From UBA4744 sp035282865 (GTDB lineage Bacteria; Actinomycetota; Acidimicrobiia; Spongiisociales; UBA4744): a stretch of 27,906 nucleotides of DNA. Below the pieces are notes generated by a model that worked only from the letters and a program-made list of their open reading frames with translations, was not told where the DNA came from and made no database searches. The translations under genes and the position numbers were made by a program. The stretch spans positions 1 to 27,906 of the forward strand of contig DATEVB010000219.1 of NCBI GenBank assembly GCA_035282865.1. The letters run 5' to 3'. Shown here one piece after another: positions 15,383 through 22,579 of this stretch (position 1 is the stretch's first letter; each line of letters starts with the position of its first letter).

Positions 15383-16462
15383 ATGGTGGGCGATTCTTAT
15401 GAGGTGGTACGGGGGGCGGCCGTCCAGGCGGCCCCGGTCTTCTTGGATAGGGAAGCGACCACAGACAAGGCATGCGAGTTGATCCGCCGGGCCGGGTCCC
15501 GTGGGGCGAGGGTCATCGCGTTTCCCGAGGGATTCATACCGGCTCATCCCGTCTGGTTTCATTTTCATTCGGGAACCGACGCACTTGCCACGGGTTTGAG
15601 CGTGGAGCTGTTCAAGAATTCGGTGGAGATCCCGGGCCCGGAGACCGAGGCCCTGGGTGAGGCGGCCAAAGCGGCGGGAGCCTACGTGGTGATGGGCTTG
15701 TGTGAGAAGACTCCGAACACCTTCGGCACCATGTACAACACCCAGCTCTTCCTGGGCCCCGACGGCTCGGTGCTGGGCAAACACCAGAAGCTCGTTCCGA
15801 CCGTGGGCGAACGGCTCGTACATACCGCCGGTGGCCGCGAGACTTTCGGCGCCATCAGCACCGAGTTCGGCCCTATCAGCGGGTTGATGTGCGGCGAAAA
15901 CTCCAACCCACTGGCGGTCTTTGCGCTCACCGCCGAGAACACCAGGGTGCACGTCATGGCGTGGCCGAACCACTTCCCCAAGATCAGCCTGCCAATGGCC
16001 GACGTCGCCCTCACCATGGCACGGTCTTTTGCCCAGATGTCCAAGGCATTCGTGCTGAGTGCCGCCGGCGTCGTTGACGATCGGATGCGGGCTGTGCTGT
16101 CCGACCGGCCCGAAGACCAAGAATTCCTGCGGCGGGCCGACGTGGGTGGAGGGTCGGTGATTGTCAGTCCTGACATGCGCGTCCTCGCCGGGCCGCTCGA
16201 CGGTCAAACGGAGGACATCCTGTACGCAGACATGGATCTCGAGGTCGGAGTCAAGATGAAACTTCGCCATGATCTTGCCGGTCACTACAACCGGCCGGAC
16301 GTGTTTCGACTCCTGGTAAATCGGCGGGCGGCGCCGCTCCTCGAGACCTTTCACGAGGCCACCGCGGCGGTCGGTTTGGAGGCCCGACCGAATCTCGTTC
16401 TGGAGCCTGGACAGGGCGCCAATTTGACGCTCCCGAAGCCGACTGAATCCGAATCGGGGTAG
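15383..16462 (+). CDS. Nitrilase-family carbon-nitrogen hydrolase
   Basis: This 359-residue nitrilase-superfamily enzyme hydrolyses a nitrile (or possibly an amide) to acid and ammonia. The catalytic triad is visible as E49 (AFPEGF), K136 (KHQKLVPT) and C170 (GLMCGEN), with the second glutamate E143 (VGERLVH). True nitrilases usually have CWE at the nucleophile; here it is CGE, so the specificity may differ. The length fits branch-1 nitrilases. AGGAGG (15375-15380) directly before the ATG at 15383 decides the start; the longer reading from 15302 has no family similarity. The gene follows lacI on the same strand and carries its own candidate operator. A role in releasing ammonia from the regulon's substrate is an inference. 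Confidence 0.88.
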   Translation: MVGDSYEVVRGAAVQAAPVFLDREATTDKACELIRRAGSRGARVIAFPEGFIPAHPVWFHFHSGTDALATGLSVELFKNSVEIPGPETEALGEAAKAAGAYVVMGLCEKTPNTFGTMYNTQLFLGPDGSVLGKHQKLVPTVGERLVHTAGGRETFGAISTEFGPISGLMCGENSNPLAVFALTAENTRVHVMAWPNHFPKISLPMADVALTMARSFAQMSKAFVLSAAGVVDDRMRAVLSDRPEDQEFLRRADVGGGSVIVSPDMRVLAGPLDGQTEDILYADMDLEVGVKMKLRHDLAGHYNRPDVFRLLVNRRAAPLLETFHEATAAVGLEARPNLVLEPGQGANLTLPKPTESESG

Positions 16463-16490
16463 CCAGATTCTCGCCGGGGGGACCGGTTTT

Positions 16491-16507
16491 TGGAAATCGA
16501 TTGCAAG
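16491..16507. promoter_or_regulatory. LacI-type operator candidate 4
   Basis: TGGAAATCGATTGCAAG is a CG-centred pseudo-palindrome (five of seven arm positions match) related to the other three sites. It overlaps the -35 of the candidate promoter for the ABC importer. Confidence 0.5.
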
Positions 16508-16529
16508 ATTGAATCGTATTCCTTATCCT
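16501..16529 (+). promoter_or_regulatory. Candidate promoter of the ABC importer operon
   Basis: TTGCAA (16501-16506) and TATCCT (16524-16529) are separated by 17 bases, each matching four of six consensus positions. The start would be near 16536, about 70 bases before the substrate-binding-protein gene. Confidence 0.45.
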
Positions 16530-16606
16530 GAGGCCTGCGGTTCGCTTCGACCGCCGGACATTAGGCATTGCATCACCGGTCTCTCGGCCGGTGAGGGAGG
16601 ATGAAT

Positions 16607-17893
16607 ATGAGAACGTTGATCAAACAGTACCGGTGGCTCTTCGCCCTAATGGTGGTGGTGACGCTCATCGTCGCCGCGTGTGGCGATACGGCGGACGACA
16701 CCACGACCACCGCCGCCCCGGGTACGACCGCCGCCCCGGGTACGACCGCCGCCCCGGCAACGACCACGGCCGATGCAGAGGCAATCACGATCGGCGCTTC
16801 GTTGCCGCTCACCGGCGACTTCAGCGAACCCGGCACGGCAGCGCAACAGGGTTACCTGGTCTGGCAGGCGATGACCAACGACGCCGGTGGCCTGTTGGGC
16901 CGCCCCGTCGAGCTGACGATCGTAGACAATGCCAGCGATCAAAACACCGCCTCTACCGACTATGAGAAACTCATCACCGTGGACGAAGTCGACTTGGTGG
17001 TTGGTCCGTTCTCCAGCTTCCTGGTCATCCCGACCTCTGAAGTGGCGGCCCGGTATGGCTACGCCTTCGTCGAACCTGCCGGTGGAGCACCCGACGTGTT
17101 CAACCGTGGGCTCACGAATCTGTTCTTTGCCCAACCGGCCCCCGGTTCGGAACAAGCAGATCCGTTTGCCGATTACCTTCTCGCTTTGCCCGCGGACCAG
17201 CTTCCCGCCACCTTTGCGGTGGTCAGTCAGGATGATCCGTTCACGCTCGGCGTGATGGATCGTCTCAAGGAGTTCCTGACAGAAGCTGGTGTCGAGCTGG
17301 TCTTCGACGAGATCTATGCGCCGGAGACGACCGACTTCTCCGCGATCGCCATTCAGATAGCCGACCTCGATCCCGACCTCATCGTCGGCGGTACGGTTTT
17401 CGACGACTCGGTTGCCCAGATCCGGGCCTACCAGGATGCCGGCTACCAGCCGCGCGGGGCCTTCTTCACCACCGGACCTTCGTTGCCCGGGCCGTTCCGG
17501 GAGGCGCTTGGCGATGCAACCGAAGGCGTATTCGCCGCCATCTCGTGGTTCTCGGATGCCCCCGGCTTCCAGAACGCCGAGTTCGTCGCCAAGTACGTGG
17601 AGATGTTCGGAGGCTCGGCAGCCGACATTCCCGAGGATGCCGCCAACGCCTTCACGGTCGGTCAAGTGCTCGGACAGGCAGTGGAGAACATCCAGTCGGT
17701 CGACAACGCACAACTGATCGAAGAGCTCCACCAGGGTACCTACGACACGGTGGTGGGCCCGTTGAGCTTTGACGAGGTCGGGCGGCCGCAGGGCACCTTC
17801 ATGGTGCTCCAGTGGCAGGGTGGCAACTTCGTAATCACAGATCCTGGCGATCGTCGCCAGGCGGATCCCATCTGGCCGAAGCCGGAGTGGTAA
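16607..17893 (+). CDS. ABC transporter substrate-binding lipoprotein, branched-chain amino acid type
   Basis: This 428-residue extracytoplasmic binding protein is of the LivJ/amide type. A signal peptide ends in the lipobox IVAAC with C25, predicting a lipid anchor. A flexible Thr/Ala/Pro/Gly linker (about 30-52) follows, encoded partly by three 18-base tandem repeats. The ligand-binding domain starts at ITIGASLPLTGDF. GGGAGG ends at 16600, too close to the ATG at 16601, so the ATG at 16607, six bases away, was chosen. It is the first gene of a five-gene importer operon with a LacI-type operator upstream. The ligand is unknown; members of this family bind amino acids, amides, urea or aromatic acids. 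A stable stem-loop after the gene may raise its mRNA level relative to the permeases. Confidence 0.92.
   Translation: MRTLIKQYRWLFALMVVVTLIVAACGDTADDTTTTAAPGTTAAPGTTAAPATTTADAEAITIGASLPLTGDFSEPGTAAQQGYLVWQAMTNDAGGLLGRPVELTIVDNASDQNTASTDYEKLITVDEVDLVVGPFSSFLVIPTSEVAARYGYAFVEPAGGAPDVFNRGLTNLFFAQPAPGSEQADPFADYLLALPADQLPATFAVVSQDDPFTLGVMDRLKEFLTEAGVELVFDEIYAPETTDFSAIAIQIADLDPDLIVGGTVFDDSVAQIRAYQDAGYQPRGAFFTTGPSLPGPFREALGDATEGVFAAISWFSDAPGFQNAEFVAKYVEMFGGSAADIPEDAANAFTVGQVLGQAVENIQSVDNAQLIEELHQGTYDTVVGPLSFDEVGRPQGTFMVLQWQGGNFVITDPGDRRQADPIWPKPEW
16709..16762 (+). repeat. Three tandem 18-base repeats in the lipoprotein linker
   Basis: The unit accgccgccccgggtacg occurs twice exactly and a third time with small changes, in frame, encoding TAAPGT units. 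It forms the linker between lipid anchor and binding domain. Unit number may vary between strains by slippage. Confidence 0.85.
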
Positions 17894-17920
17894 GAGTCCA
17901 AGAATAAAAGGAGCGCACAG

Positions 17921-17977
17921 ATGGGACCGGCACTTCGGTGCCGGTCCCCATCCGACAAGGAGATCCCGGATCCGTGA
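17921..17977 (+). CDS. Possible 18-residue leader peptide before livH
   Basis: AAAAGGAG (17906-17913) is followed after seven bases by an ATG that opens an 18-codon frame, MGPALRCRSPSDKEIPDP. Its TGA overlaps the GTG start of livH (GTGA). The frame runs straight through the stem-loop at 17923-17948. Ribosomes on it would open the hairpin and could feed translation into livH. There is no homology evidence and chance is possible. Confidence 0.35.
   Translation: MGPALRCRSPSDKEIPDP
17923..17948 (+). promoter_or_regulatory. Intercistronic stem-loop with UUCG tetraloop
   Basis: GGGACCGGCAC and GTGCCGGTCCC form an 11-base perfect stem closed by the very stable C(UUCG)G tetraloop. It lies 29 bases after the binding-protein stop, and no T-run follows. 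Such hairpins commonly protect the upstream message from 3' decay, or act as partial terminators, giving more binding protein than permease. Confidence 0.75.
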
Positions 17978-18873
17978 GCTTTCCGTCGATCAACGTGCTG
18001 ATCCAGGTGATCGTGATTGGGTTGTTGACGGGTGGCGTCTACGCCGTGATGGTTTCCGGCCTCACCCTCATCTTCGGGGTGATGAAGATCATCAACATCG
18101 CCCACGCTGCCTTCATGGTGCTCAGTGCCTATTTTGCCTACTGGCTCTTCTCAGGTTTCGGGATCGACCCGATCCTCTCGATGGTCGCCATCGTTCCGGT
18201 GTTCTTCTTGATCGGGAAGGTGACCCAACACAGGATTCTCGCCCCGGTGGGCGACGATCCCGGACTTCTCGTACTGCTCACATTCGCGCTGGCAATCACC
18301 TTGGAGGGCGTGCTGGGTTCTATTTCCGGGTCAACGTTCCGTACCGTTAGAACGGGCTACACAAGTTCCATCGTCCCGGTGCAACTAGGGTCCGATCTGA
18401 CGTTACGTCTCCCGGTGGTCCGGTTGACCGGCTTTGTCGCCAGCTTTGTGGTACTCGGTGTTCTGTGGTTGATGTTGAACCGCTCCAGCTTGGGACGGGC
18501 AATCAGGGCCACCATCCAGAACTCAGAAGCCGCCCAACTGGTCGGCGTGAACATCTCCCGGGTGCGATCTACCACCTTCGGCATCGGCCTGGCGAGTGTG
18601 GCCATCGGCGGAGCGCTCTTTTCTCTCATCTTCAGCTTCAACGGCAGCAGCCATGTGGAATGGATCTCGAAGATGCTCGCCATCATCGTCCTCGGGGGAC
18701 TGGGTAGCTTGCCCGGGGCACTGATCGCCGCTCTCATCCTCGGGGTGGCTGAAGCCGTCTCGGCAGTGACGATGACAACCTACATCTCACCGATCGTCTT
18801 CTACCTCATCTTGTTCCTCACCTTGATTCTCCGACCCCAAGGCCTGATGGGCGCCAAGGTGCGGGAAGGATGA
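17974..18873 (+). CDS. livH: Branched-chain amino acid-type ABC permease LivH
   Basis: This 299-residue inner-membrane permease of the LivH family has about eight hydrophobic segments. Family marks are GGVYAVMVSGLTLIFGVMKI near the N-terminus, IINIAHAAFM and the conserved loop RAIRATIQNSEAAQLVGVN. It pairs with LivM as the translocation path for the ligand delivered by the lipoprotein. GTG at 17974 has AAGGAG (17957-17962) upstream and begins directly before the first helix; the alternative from 17938 adds only polar residues. Its stop overlaps the livM start (ATGA). Confidence 0.93.
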   Translation: MSFPSINVLIQVIVIGLLTGGVYAVMVSGLTLIFGVMKIINIAHAAFMVLSAYFAYWLFSGFGIDPILSMVAIVPVFFLIGKVTQHRILAPVGDDPGLLVLLTFALAITLEGVLGSISGSTFRTVRTGYTSSIVPVQLGSDLTLRLPVVRLTGFVASFVVLGVLWLMLNRSSLGRAIRATIQNSEAAQLVGVNISRVRSTTFGIGLASVAIGGALFSLIFSFNGSSHVEWISKMLAIIVLGGLGSLPGALIAALILGVAEAVSAVTMTTYISPIVFYLILFLTLILRPQGLMGAKVREG

Positions 18874-19916
18874 ACACGATGGGGAGGTTCGTCAAGCGTT
18901 ACTGGATGTTCCTCGCTCTCGCCGTCCTGCTCGTCTATCCCCTCCTCTATAGGGCGCCCTACTATCACGTCTTGGGTTTCAACACTCTGCTGGTTGCAAC
19001 CGCCGCCACCGGCTGGAACATCCTCGGTGGCTATACCGGCTACAAGTCGCTCGGCCACAGCGCCTTCTTTGGGATCAACGCCTACCTCGTGGCGATCGCG
19101 GCCAACAAGCTCGGATGGGATCCGCTCTGGAGCGCACCCCTCCTCGCCCTGGTAGTTGCCTCGGTTGCCCTGGTGTTGGGCTGGATCATGGCGCGAGCCA
19201 AAGGATCAGCGTTCGTGATCGCCACCATTGCCATGCTGCTGATCTTCCGGTTGCTGGCGCTCAACCTCAAGTCGGTCACCGGCGGTGCTCCGGGACTCAG
19301 CCAGCCGCTGGCTCCCTGGTCGCCAGAGCTGTCCCGCATGCCCTTCTACTACTACATGCTGTTCTGGCTGGTCGTCGCGCTCTTGGTGTCACGGTATATC
19401 CGGCGTTCACGGTTCGGTCTCGGGTTGCTGGCCATTCGAGACGACGAAGGCAAAGCCAATATGGTCGGTGTCAACACGACGCTGTCCAAGGTGTTGGCCT
19501 TCAGTGTCAGCGCCTACTTCATCGCCCTCGGCGGTGGCATCTGGTCGTACGCCCAGACCCATATCGCGCCGATCTTTGCGTTCAACATACTCAACGATGT
19601 GGATACGGTGCTGGCGACCATGCTCGGCGGATTGGGAACGGTGTGGGGTCCGGTCCTCGGAGCGTTCATCCTCATTCCGGCCGCCGATTACATCTTGTTC
19701 AAGTTCGGTGCCAGTCAGTTCCACCTGGCAGTGTTCGGGGTGCTGATGGTGGCGATAATCCTGTTCCTGCCACGCGGGATCCTGCCCAGCCTGCGGGACC
19801 GATTGGCGGCCAGGAGGGAGACCAGCTCTGCCTTCGCCGGGGCAAGATCGATGGAGGAGATCTCCGACGATCGGGCGGCCGACCAGCTAGAGGTCGGGGA
19901 GCCTTACCCACCATGA
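18870..19916 (+). CDS. livM: Branched-chain amino acid-type ABC permease LivM
   Basis: This 348-residue permease is of the LivM family, with eight to ten hydrophobic segments. Recognisable marks are NILGGYTGYKSLGHSAFFGI near residue 50, LAIRDDEGKANMVGVN in the cytoplasmic coupling loop and TMLGGLGTVWGPVLGA toward the end. The C-terminal tail of about 40 residues after the last helix is polar and acidic. It forms a heterodimer with LivH. It overlaps livH and livG by four bases each (ATGA), which implies translational coupling. Confidence 0.93.
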   Translation: MNTMGRFVKRYWMFLALAVLLVYPLLYRAPYYHVLGFNTLLVATAATGWNILGGYTGYKSLGHSAFFGINAYLVAIAANKLGWDPLWSAPLLALVVASVALVLGWIMARAKGSAFVIATIAMLLIFRLLALNLKSVTGGAPGLSQPLAPWSPELSRMPFYYYMLFWLVVALLVSRYIRRSRFGLGLLAIRDDEGKANMVGVNTTLSKVLAFSVSAYFIALGGGIWSYAQTHIAPIFAFNILNDVDTVLATMLGGLGTVWGPVLGAFILIPAADYILFKFGASQFHLAVFGVLMVAIILFLPRGILPSLRDRLAARRETSSAFAGARSMEEISDDRAADQLEVGEPYPP

Positions 19917-20647
19917 GCGTCGTGCTGCGTACTGAAGGAATCAGCAAGCATTTCGGGGGAATCGTGGCCGTGGACTCCTGCACGGTGGAGGTCCAGGAGG
20001 GCTCTATCACCGGCCTGATCGGGCCAAACGGTTCGGGAAAAACCACGCTGTTCAATCTGATCACCGGGGTCTACCGGCCGGATGAGGGATCCGTTTTGGT
20101 GCTGGGACGCCCGGCGACCGGGCTGGAGCCGCACCAGATCTGTCATCTGGGTCTCAGCCGGACGTTCCAGATCACCCGGCTGTTTTGGGATCTGACGGTG
20201 CTGGAGAACATGATCGTTCCCGTGCGCAAAGTTGGCTTGCGACCACTGTTCGGTCCCGGAATGCTCGGTTCTGAGGTGGAGCGGGCGCTCGACCTCCTGG
20301 AGCGGGTGGGACTCACCCACCTGAAGGACGAGCCCGCTGCCAAGCTGTCATTCGGGCAGCAGAAGCTATTGGAGTTTTCCGCCATCCTCATGTCCGACCC
20401 GGATGTCGTTTTGCTCGACGAGCCGGCGGGTGGCGTCAACCCCACCATGATCAGGTTCATCATGGACCTGATCCGTGGCCTCAACAAGGAGGGGGTCACT
20501 TTCCTGGTGGTGGAGCACAACATGTCGATGATCATGGAGCTTTCGGATCATGTCATCGTCATGGATCAGGGGCGGACCATTGCCGAGGGCCCGCCCGCCG
20601 ACGTCCAAGAGAATCCACTCGTTCTGGAAGCGTACCTGGGGAGTTGA
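19913..20647 (+). CDS. livG: ABC transporter ATPase LivG
   Basis: This 244-residue cytoplasmic ATPase carries Walker A GPNGSGKTT (37-45), the signature LSFGQQKLLE and Walker B VVLLDEPAGG followed by the D-loop and VVEHNM switch histidine. It drives import with LivF. The ATG at 19913 overlaps the livM stop (ATGA) and gives the normal LivG N-terminus MSVVLRTEGISKHFGG. A longer in-frame reading from 19115 lies wholly inside livM and is not real. The stop overlaps the TTG codon at the start of the livF frame. Confidence 0.94.
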   Translation: MSVVLRTEGISKHFGGIVAVDSCTVEVQEGSITGLIGPNGSGKTTLFNLITGVYRPDEGSVLVLGRPATGLEPHQICHLGLSRTFQITRLFWDLTVLENMIVPVRKVGLRPLFGPGMLGSEVERALDLLERVGLTHLKDEPAAKLSFGQQKLLEFSAILMSDPDVVLLDEPAGGVNPTMIRFIMDLIRGLNKEGVTFLVVEHNMSMIMELSDHVIVMDQGRTIAEGPPADVQENPLVLEAYLGS

Positions 20648-20649
20648 GC

Positions 20650-21390
20650 GTGCTACTCGAGTTGAGGGACGTCGTGGCCGGGTACCTGAAGAATGTCGAC
20701 GTGCTGCAAGGCATCAACCTCAGTGTCGACCTAGGCGAAATCGTTTGTCTGATAGGACCCAACGGAGCCGGCAAGTCGACCGTCCTCCGGGTGGTCTCCG
20801 GTCTTCTAACGCCGAGTGCCGGTGTCGTCGTGTTCGATGGCCAGGACATTTCGGGAGTACGTCCCGATCTCGTACTCCAGCACGGGATCGCTCACGTACC
20901 ACAGGGGCACAGCTCGTTTCCCGAGATGTCGGTTCTGGAGAATCTGCTCATGGGGGCGTACACGGTCGGCGACAGGGACGTACGCGATCGGCGTCTCCAA
21001 GCCGTCTTCGAGCTTTTCCCCTGGTTCAAAGAGAGGTCGAAGCAACGAGCCGGGAACTTGAGCGGAGGGCAGCAGAAGCTGCTGGAGATCGGCCGGGCGC
21101 TCATGCTGGAGCCCCGCATGATGCTGCTCGACGAGCCGTCGCTGGGACTCGACCCGAAGAAATCACATACGGTGTTCGACACCATCGGCCGGCTGCGGGA
21201 GGAGACCGGGATCACCGTGCTCATGGTTGAGCAGAACGCTCGCAGCGGTCTCCGTATCTCAGACCGTGGATATGTGCTGGAGTTGGGGAAGGAGCGGCTC
21301 GAACGTCGTGCCTCAGAATTGCTCGACGACCCCAAGGTCGGGCAGCTGTATCTCGGTGGCAGCATCAATGACTCTTCCGGGCGGGCCTGA
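20650..21390 (+). CDS. livF: ABC transporter ATPase LivF
   Basis: This 246-residue ATPase has Walker A GPNGAGKST (36-44), signature LSGGQQKLLE and Walker B MMLLDEPSLG, and the typical LivF text AHVPQGHSSFPEMSVLENLL. GTG at 20650 lies seven bases after GGGGAG (20637-20642); the TTG at 20644 is nearer to the ribosome site than usual and is the alternative. It completes the importer operon. The next gene follows after 121 bases with its own candidate promoter. Confidence 0.93.
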   Translation: MLLELRDVVAGYLKNVDVLQGINLSVDLGEIVCLIGPNGAGKSTVLRVVSGLLTPSAGVVVFDGQDISGVRPDLVLQHGIAHVPQGHSSFPEMSVLENLLMGAYTVGDRDVRDRRLQAVFELFPWFKERSKQRAGNLSGGQQKLLEIGRALMLEPRMMLLDEPSLGLDPKKSHTVFDTIGRLREETGITVLMVEQNARSGLRISDRGYVLELGKERLERRASELLDDPKVGQLYLGGSINDSSGRA

Positions 21391-21461
21391 GCTTCGGCGG
21401 TGATTGGGATGTTGCCGTCGCAGAGCCCATCCTGTCCTCGATGTTGGGACCGGTCGTTTCG

Positions 21462-21490
21462 TTGACGGTGCCGTCGGCAGTACGGACAAT
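21462..21490 (+). promoter_or_regulatory. Promoter of the hydrolase/Gfo-Idh pair
   Basis: TTGACG (21462-21467), a 17-base spacer and GACAAT (21485-21490) copy the architecture of the promoter at 7271-7299, with the same -10. A perfect inverted repeat GACGG-tg-CCGTC (21464-21475) overlaps the -35 and could be an operator. The predicted start is near 21497, leaving a short leader with the ribosome site at its 5' end. Confidence 0.5.
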
Positions 21491-21511
21491 GTACCGAGGA
21501 GGTTGATGACC

Positions 21512-22579
21512 ATGGCGGATGCACGAGTGGAAGCTGCGGTCGCCAATTGGGCACCGCGCTTTGTCTCGCAAGGGGTCGATTACAACGACTTCGCCGGCAC
21601 CACCGCCCGGATCGACCGTTGGGAGGAATGGCTCCCCGCCTGGTCGGAGACGGCGGCGCTTCACGCCGGGTTAGGAGCCGAGGCCGCTGCGCTGGGGAAC
21701 AGGCTGACGGCCGGCGAGGCGTACGTGCGGGCAGCATTGTGCTACCACTTCGCCAAGTTCGTCTGGCTGGTCGACGTCGCCCTACATCGACGGACGACGC
21801 AACTGGCGATCTCCAGCCTCTATGAGGCTCACCGGTATCTCGACCCTTCAGCCGAGCGGGTGGTGATTCCCTTCGAGGGCGCATCTCTGGTCGGCAATCT
21901 GCGGCGGCCGGCAGGTGGCCGGGCGGCTCCGCTGGTGGTGCTGGTTCCCGGGCTCGACTCCACCAAGGAGGAGTTCTTCAACTGGGAGAACGTCTTCCTG
22001 GCGCGCGGCATGGCAACGTTCTCGTTCGATGGCCCGGGTCAGGGGGAGAGCGGATTCTCCACGCACATCCGGTCCGATTATGAGGTGGCCGTTGCCGCGG
22101 CGCTGGAGGCGCTCGCCGGTCGTGAGGACATCGCCGTGAATCGGGTCGGCCTGGTGGGGGTCAGCCTGGGTGGCTACTACGCCCCCCGGGTTGCGGCTTT
22201 CGAACCACGGGTGTCTGCGGTGGCCACGGTGGGCGGGGTGTACGACTTCGGGGCATGCTGGCCCGGTTTGCCGCAGATCACCCGGGAAACATTCATGCAC
22301 CATTCTGGGTCTGCCGATGAGGACGAGGGGAGGGCTGCGGCGGCAGGCCTGACCCTGGTCGGTGTGGCCGAGAAGATTCAACAGCCCCTGCTGGTGGTCT
22401 TCGGCAAGCTCGATCGCCTCATCCCCTTCGAGCAGGCGGAGAGGCTGGCACGTGAAGCGAGGCACGCCGAGCTGGTCATGTACCCCGAGGGAAACCATGT
22501 CTGCAACAACATCCCATACAAGTACCGGCCCTTGGTAAGCGACTGGATGGCCGCCCGGCTGGTTGCCCCCGAAACATGA
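21512..22579 (+). CDS. Alpha/beta hydrolase, 2,6-dihydroxypseudooxynicotine hydrolase-like
   Basis: This 355-residue alpha/beta hydrolase has a long N-terminal helical domain (about 1-115), the layout of 2,6-dihydroxypseudooxynicotine hydrolase, a C-C-bond-cleaving enzyme of nicotine breakdown. The catalytic triad is S218 (GVSLGG), D301 (FGKLDRLIP) and H329 (EGNHVC). It probably cleaves a beta-diketone-like or ester substrate in the cytosol. The ATG at 21512 lies nine bases after GAGGAGG (21496-21502); the ATG at 21506 is too close. Its stop overlaps the start of the Gfo/Idh dehydrogenase (ATGA), so the two are translated together and likely act in sequence. The substrate is unknown; nicotine is not implied. 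Confidence 0.86.
   Translation: MADARVEAAVANWAPRFVSQGVDYNDFAGTTARIDRWEEWLPAWSETAALHAGLGAEAAALGNRLTAGEAYVRAALCYHFAKFVWLVDVALHRRTTQLAISSLYEAHRYLDPSAERVVIPFEGASLVGNLRRPAGGRAAPLVVLVPGLDSTKEEFFNWENVFLARGMATFSFDGPGQGESGFSTHIRSDYEVAVAAALEALAGREDIAVNRVGLVGVSLGGYYAPRVAAFEPRVSAVATVGGVYDFGACWPGLPQITRETFMHHSGSADEDEGRAAAAGLTLVGVAEKIQQPLLVVFGKLDRLIPFEQAERLAREARHAELVMYPEGNHVCNNIPYKYRPLVSDWMAARLVAPET

Noticed and set aside
19115..19912. Long N-terminal extension of LivG
   Set aside because: It lies entirely within livM in a different frame; the LivG family starts at the ATG at 19913.
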